Of a stretch of DNA of 9,947 bases, positions 7,151-9,947 are shown in pieces. Origin of the DNA: Candidatus Cloacimonadota bacterium (GTDB lineage: Bacteria > Cloacimonadota > Cloacimonadia > Cloacimonadales > TCS61); NCBI GenBank assembly GCA_018654125.1, contig JABIME010000131.1, forward strand, positions 1 through 9,947, given 5' to 3'. The position numbers were made by a program, and so were the translations under genes. The notes beneath the pieces were generated by a model, which did not search any database, had not been told where the DNA came from, and was given only the letters and a program-made list of their open reading frames with translations. Numbering within the stretch: the stretch's first letter is position 1; each line of letters begins with the position of its first letter.

Positions 7151-8122
7151 ATGAAAATTGAATATCTTGCAAATGAAAAGCAAAGAATAGATAAGTATCT
7201 TGTAAGTTTAGAAATTGATGAATTATACTCAAGATCTTTTATTGATCGACTTTTACAAGATCATGCAATACTGGTTAATAATAAACCAGTTAAAAAGAAT
7301 TATAAGTTATCGTTATCCGATATTATAACAATTAGTTTACCTGAGGTCAAAGATCTTGAGATTAAACCAGAGAATATTCCAATTGATATTGTTTGGGAAG
7401 ATGATGATATAGCAATAGTGAATAAGCCTGTTGGAATTGTTGTTCATCCTGGAGCTGGAATACAAAATGGAACGCTTGTAAATGCTTTGATGTTCCATTT
7501 TAATAAAAAACTATCAATTCAGCACGACCCGCAAAGACCAGGAATTGTTCACAGACTTGATAAAGATACAAGTGGGCTTCTAATTGTTGCTAAAAATGAT
7601 AGAGTTCATTCTTTGTTATCTAGAATGTTTCAAGACAGAACTATTAAAAAAACTTATCTTGCGATCACAGCCGGAATTCCTTCCATTAAAGAAGATACAA
7701 TTAAAACATTAATAGGACGAAGCAAAAAAGATAGAGTAAAAATGACAGTTACATCTGATGGAAGAGAAGCAGTAACACATTATAAGATTATTAAATATTA
7801 CGATTTTTTCTCATTGGTAGAAGTTTTACTCGAGACGGGTAGAACTCATCAGATCCGCGTTCATTTTTCACATATTAATTGCCCTATAATGGGTGACAAT
7901 ACATATTCAACACTAAAACGCACTCTTAGTATTGTGCCATTTCATTATCAAAAGAAAGTGAAATACTTGTTGGCAAATCATCTTAAAAGGCAAGCATTAC
8001 ATGCATATAGATTAGAGTTTGAACATCCAATAACAAAAGAAACTGTAAGAGCAGAAGCTCCAATTCCTGAAGATATTCAATACACAATGGATTGGCTTGA
8101 AAAATATTTTATTACTGAATGA
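7151..8122 (+). CDS. rluD: 23S rRNA pseudouridine synthase, RluA/RluD family
   Basis: This cytosolic RNA-modifying enzyme converts specific uridines in 23S rRNA to pseudouridine. Its 323 residues match RluD (about 326). The N-terminal S4 RNA-binding domain (about 10-65) includes RIDKYL and the ILVNNKPVKKNYKLSLSD region. The catalytic signature is HRLDKDTSGLL (134-144) with Asp137 as the nucleophile. Other family blocks are NKPVGIVVHPG (91-101), ETGRTHQIRVH (228-238) and HAYRLEFEHP (284-293). The S4 domain and length favour RluD over RluA, but RluC-like specificity cannot be excluded from sequence alone. It starts 8 bp after the PAS gene; only a purine-rich stretch, no clear Shine-Dalgarno sequence, precedes the ATG. 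It appears to be the last gene of this set, though I see no hairpin plus T-run terminator after it. Confidence 0.93.
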   Translation: MKIEYLANEKQRIDKYLVSLEIDELYSRSFIDRLLQDHAILVNNKPVKKNYKLSLSDIITISLPEVKDLEIKPENIPIDIVWEDDDIAIVNKPVGIVVHPGAGIQNGTLVNALMFHFNKKLSIQHDPQRPGIVHRLDKDTSGLLIVAKNDRVHSLLSRMFQDRTIKKTYLAITAGIPSIKEDTIKTLIGRSKKDRVKMTVTSDGREAVTHYKIIKYYDFFSLVEVLLETGRTHQIRVHFSHINCPIMGDNTYSTLKRTLSIVPFHYQKKVKYLLANHLKRQALHAYRLEFEHPITKETVRAEAPIPEDIQYTMDWLEKYFITE

Positions 8123-8173
8123 ATGATTTGAGATAAAATTCTGTGATGTTCTGTTTCTTAAAACCTTATTTAT

Positions 8174-8200
8174 TTGACAAAAATAGTTTTAAAATATGCT
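8174..8200 (+). promoter_or_regulatory. Candidate promoter for the DUF6485-DUF445-htrA set
   Basis: A perfect -35 TTGACA (8174-8179) is followed, 15 bp on, by TATGCT (8195-8200), 4 of 6 to consensus. The short spacer is a weakness. Initiation near 8207 would give a leader of about 24 nt carrying the AAGGAG at 8218-8223. An imperfect dyad, TTAAACA-TAAG-TGTTAA (8200-8216), covers the expected start site and could be an operator, but it is short. This promoter candidate lies in the largest gap of the plus strand after 3287 (8123-8230). Confidence 0.5.
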
Positions 8201-8217
8201 TAAACATAAGTGTTAAT

Positions 8218-8223
8218 AAGGAG
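8218..8223 (+). promoter_or_regulatory. Ribosome binding site deciding a GTG start
   Basis: AAGGAG sits 7 nt before the GTG at 8231. An alternative in-frame GTG at 8210 would place this strong RBS inside the coding sequence and has none of its own. Confidence 0.75.
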
Positions 8224-8230
8224 CTCACAG

Positions 8231-8434
8231 GTGCATTGTAATAATCAGAGCAGAAACATAGAAAATTGTAATTGTACATATCCTTGCAGTAAGAAAGGTA
8301 TATGTTGTGAATGTATTGGTTACCACCGTTCTATGAATGAATTACCTGCTTGTTACTTCCCTAATGATGCAGAAAAGACATATAATAGATCAATAGAATA
8401 TTTTATTGAAATATTTCAGCAAGGAAGGATCTAA
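8231..8434 (+). CDS. Small cysteine-rich protein, DUF6485-like
   Basis: This protein of 67 residues is read from a GTG start (8231) chosen for the AAGGAG 7 nt upstream. It has eight cysteines: Cys3, 13, 15, 19, 25, 26, 28 and 41, plus His2 and His32. The core CNCTYPC, then KGICCEC, then [14 protein letters not shown], followed by [13 protein letters not shown], matches my memory of the DUF6485 family of small proteins found mainly in anaerobes. The spacing suggests zinc or iron-sulfur binding, but no biochemical role is known to me. There is no signal peptide or membrane segment, so it is probably cytosolic. Its TAA stop overlaps the next ATG by one base (TAATG), so the two are likely translationally coupled. 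The family name is from memory and needs a profile search; the gene itself is well supported. Confidence 0.78.
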   Translation: MHCNNQSRNIENCNCTYPCSKKGICCECIGYHRSMNELPACYFPNDAEKTYNRSIEYFIEIFQQGRI

Positions 8435-9012
8435 TGTTTATTATTAAGCCTTTAATTTTTATTATTATAAATATGTTAGTCGGATTTCTGTATATATTTG
8501 CAATAAAGTTTTTCCTATTTATACCATCCAAAGAAATTAAGATCAATAATAAGCGATTACCGTTTACACCTGCATTTGTTTTTCGAAAAAAGATCTGGCT
8601 ATTCAAAAAGATCAGAAAATTGGTAAATGATTATATCAATGATACAAAAGATGATAGTGATGGTTCGCGAATAACAAAATGGGAATATAAAATATTTCAT
8701 CAAACCTGGGATAAAATCACCTTTATGGATAAATATAAATTTATTCCTAAATCGGTTAAAAACAATGTTAAATATTTTATATCAACCATAGCATTTGAAG
8801 TTGTAAAGCAGTTCTTAAGAACTTTTATTCCTTTCCTCATGGAAAAATATGAACTTAATAAATATATTGAATTACTCGATAAAAAACTTAATGTTGATTT
8901 AATTAAGGAATATTTTAATAAATACATATATAAATATGTTCTAATTTTTGTTTTAGCAATCCATTTTCTCATAGGTTTAGGAAATATGCTGATTTATTTA
9001 TTTGTTAAATAG
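8434..9012 (+). CDS. Short DUF445-like two-helix membrane protein
   Basis: This protein has 192 residues. One membrane helix spans about 4-29. A basic block follows that contains IPSKEIKINNKRLPFTPAFV (30-49) and resembles the FRPxxxxxxxGxxxPFTPGLIPxxR signature after the first helix of DUF445 (YheB-like) proteins. A middle amphipathic helical region with many Lys and Phe (about 95-165) leads to a second helix (about 167-190). Typical DUF445 proteins are about 200 to 400 residues, so this is a small member or a distant relative. The function of DUF445 is not established; it is an envelope protein by topology. The start at 8434 follows AAGGAAGGA (8421-8429) and overlaps the stop of the cysteine-rich gene by one base. 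The protease gene follows after 10 bp. The DUF445 call rests mainly on the PFTP block and topology. Confidence 0.68.
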   Translation: MFIIKPLIFIIINMLVGFLYIFAIKFFLFIPSKEIKINNKRLPFTPAFVFRKKIWLFKKIRKLVNDYINDTKDDSDGSRITKWEYKIFHQTWDKITFMDKYKFIPKSVKNNVKYFISTIAFEVVKQFLRTFIPFLMEKYELNKYIELLDKKLNVDLIKEYFNKYIYKYVLIFVLAIHFLIGLGNMLIYLFVK

Positions 9013-9022
9013 GATTATAGTT

Positions 9023-9947
9023 ATGAGCAGAAATCATGTAATATTAATTTTAGTACTAACTGTTATTGTTCTAATATTTTACCCAGTATTAATTAAGAAT
9101 AATGAAGTTATAAAGAACATAGATTCTGAAGCAATCTCGAGAGATGAGCCAAATCATTTAGAATTTGATAAATTTAAGAAAACAGAAGAGATATTTTCTT
9201 CAAGAAGGAATTCAATAACAATTGCTGCTAAGATTGTTGAACCTGCTGTAGTAAGTGTTAACGTTATAAAAACTCAGATCGTAAAACGTAGGCACAGTTT
9301 GTTTTTTGGATTCTATGATGAAGTTCCATACAGCATTCAGGGAATAGGCTCGGGAGTTATATTTTCTAAAGATGGTTTTATTCTTACAAATGCTCATGTT
9401 GTAGAGGGTGCCACCGAAATAAAAGTTATTTTAACAGATACAAGACAATTTGATGCAAAAGTAATTGGAATTGATACAGGACATGATATTGCGGTCATTA
9501 AAATTGAAGGTGAAGAATTACCTTATGCATCATTTGGCGATTCAGATGATCTAATAATAGGAGAGTGGGCTATCGCTCTTGGAAATCCTTATGGTTTTTT
9601 AATAAAAGATAGTAAGCCAAGTGTGTCAGTTGGTGTTATATCAGCCATTAACAGAGACTTTGCTGAAAATAAAGATGGTAAGATCTACCGCCACATGGTT
9701 CAAACTGATGCAGCAATTAATCAGGGGAACAGCGGAGGCCCTCTTGTGAATATCTACGGGGAGATCATAGGAATTAATACATTTATATTCTCTGAATCAG
9801 GTGGTAGTATTGGTTTGGGATTTGCAATTCCTGCTAATGCTGTAAAAAAATCTGCACGTGAATTAATTGAATATGGAAAAATACGGCAGATCTGGTTTGG
9901 ATTCAAAGTTCAAGAGATCAATCCACTAATTGCTTCTCATTTAAAAC
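9023..9947 (+). CDS. Membrane-anchored HtrA/Deg-family serine protease (C-terminus cut by window edge)
   Basis: I read this frame from the ATG at 9023 to the window end (308 codons, still open). AGGA (9011-9014) lies 8 nt upstream. A single N-terminal hydrophobic stretch (about 6-24), with no obvious cleavage site, suggests an inner-membrane anchor with the protease in the periplasm, as in DegS and HtrA. The trypsin-like domain (about 65-285) has the full catalytic triad: His125 in LTNAHVV, Asp155 in GHDIAVIKI and Ser237 in QGNSGGPLV. The block GFAIPANAV is also typical of the family. The region starting IWFGFKVQEI is the beginning of a PDZ domain, cut off here. The family degrades misfolded envelope proteins or cleaves stress regulators. 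Which of degP, degQ, degS or htrA applies cannot be decided without the C-terminus, so no symbol is given. It lies 10 bp after the DUF445-like gene, probably in the same operon. Confidence 0.94.
   Translation, partial: MSRNHVILILVLTVIVLIFYPVLIKNNEVIKNIDSEAISRDEPNHLEFDKFKKTEEIFSSRRNSITIAAKIVEPAVVSVNVIKTQIVKRRHSLFFGFYDEVPYSIQGIGSGVIFSKDGFILTNAHVVEGATEIKVILTDTRQFDAKVIGIDTGHDIAVIKIEGEELPYASFGDSDDLIIGEWAIALGNPYGFLIKDSKPSVSVGVISAINRDFAENKDGKIYRHMVQTDAAINQGNSGGPLVNIYGEIIGINTFIFSESGGSIGLGFAIPANAVKKSARELIEYGKIRQIWFGFKVQEINPLIASHLK

Noticed and set aside
7084..7160. Possible frameshift that removed a kinase domain from the PAS protein
   Set aside because: After the stop at 7142, rluD starts at 7151 with its complete N-terminal S4 domain. 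No H-box or ATPase-like sequence is visible in any frame here.
8123..8173. Terminator after rluD
   Set aside because: I looked for a GC-rich hairpin followed by T's and found none. The stretch is AT-rich without convincing inverted arms.
8700..8972. Minus-strand ORF of 90 codons
   Set aside because: It is antisense to the DUF445-like gene. The sense frame has an RBS, coupling to its neighbour and sensible topology.

Overview
This window is very AT-rich DNA from a Gram-negative bacterium. A signal-peptide-bearing protein with a TonB-receptor-like C-terminus implies an outer membrane. Most, but not all, starts have an AAGGAG-type ribosome binding site. The mix of families would suit an anaerobe of the Fibrobacteres-Chlorobi-Bacteroidetes superphylum, perhaps a Cloacimonadota-like lineage. 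That placement is an inference from protein style and has not been tested. I see no mobile element, rRNA, tRNA or CRISPR array. The window reads as two gene sets diverging from about position 3200.

Left arm (minus strand, 3119 down to 1): three tightly packed genes. They are an extended SDR sugar-nucleotide-epimerase-like protein, a putative outer-membrane beta-barrel protein that starts in an ATGA overlap, and a multi-pass membrane protein of unknown function cut by the window edge. Spacing and overlapping stop/RBS signals indicate one translationally coupled operon, plausibly devoted to the cell envelope. A weak promoter candidate for it would give a leaderless or nearly leaderless mRNA.

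Central arm (plus strand, 3287 to 8122): adenylate kinase (adk, zinc-type LID), a KtrB/TrkH potassium channel subunit with an N-terminal membrane extension of about 120 residues, its cytosolic RCK partner KtrA/TrkA, a membrane PAS-domain protein with no kinase or other output domain, and an RluD-family pseudouridine synthase. Gaps are 22, 56, 4 and 8 bp, so this looks like one operon. The 56-bp gap before the KtrA gene carries a 21-bp near-perfect dyad just ahead of its RBS, which is the most notable non-coding signal in the window. Together the genes suggest a nucleotide-gated K+ uptake system with a possible accessory sensor, joined to housekeeping genes.

Right arm (plus strand, 8231 to 9947): after a 108-bp gap with its own TTGACA-type promoter candidate come a 67-residue, eight-cysteine protein matching my recollection of DUF6485, a short DUF445-like membrane protein coupled to it by a TAATG junction, and a membrane-anchored HtrA/Deg serine protease cut off at the start of its PDZ domain. 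The arrangement hints at an envelope or stress function, but the first two proteins have no established role.

Few stretches lack genes. The largest is the divergent intergenic region of about 167 bp (3120-3286); no gap exceeds 300 bp.
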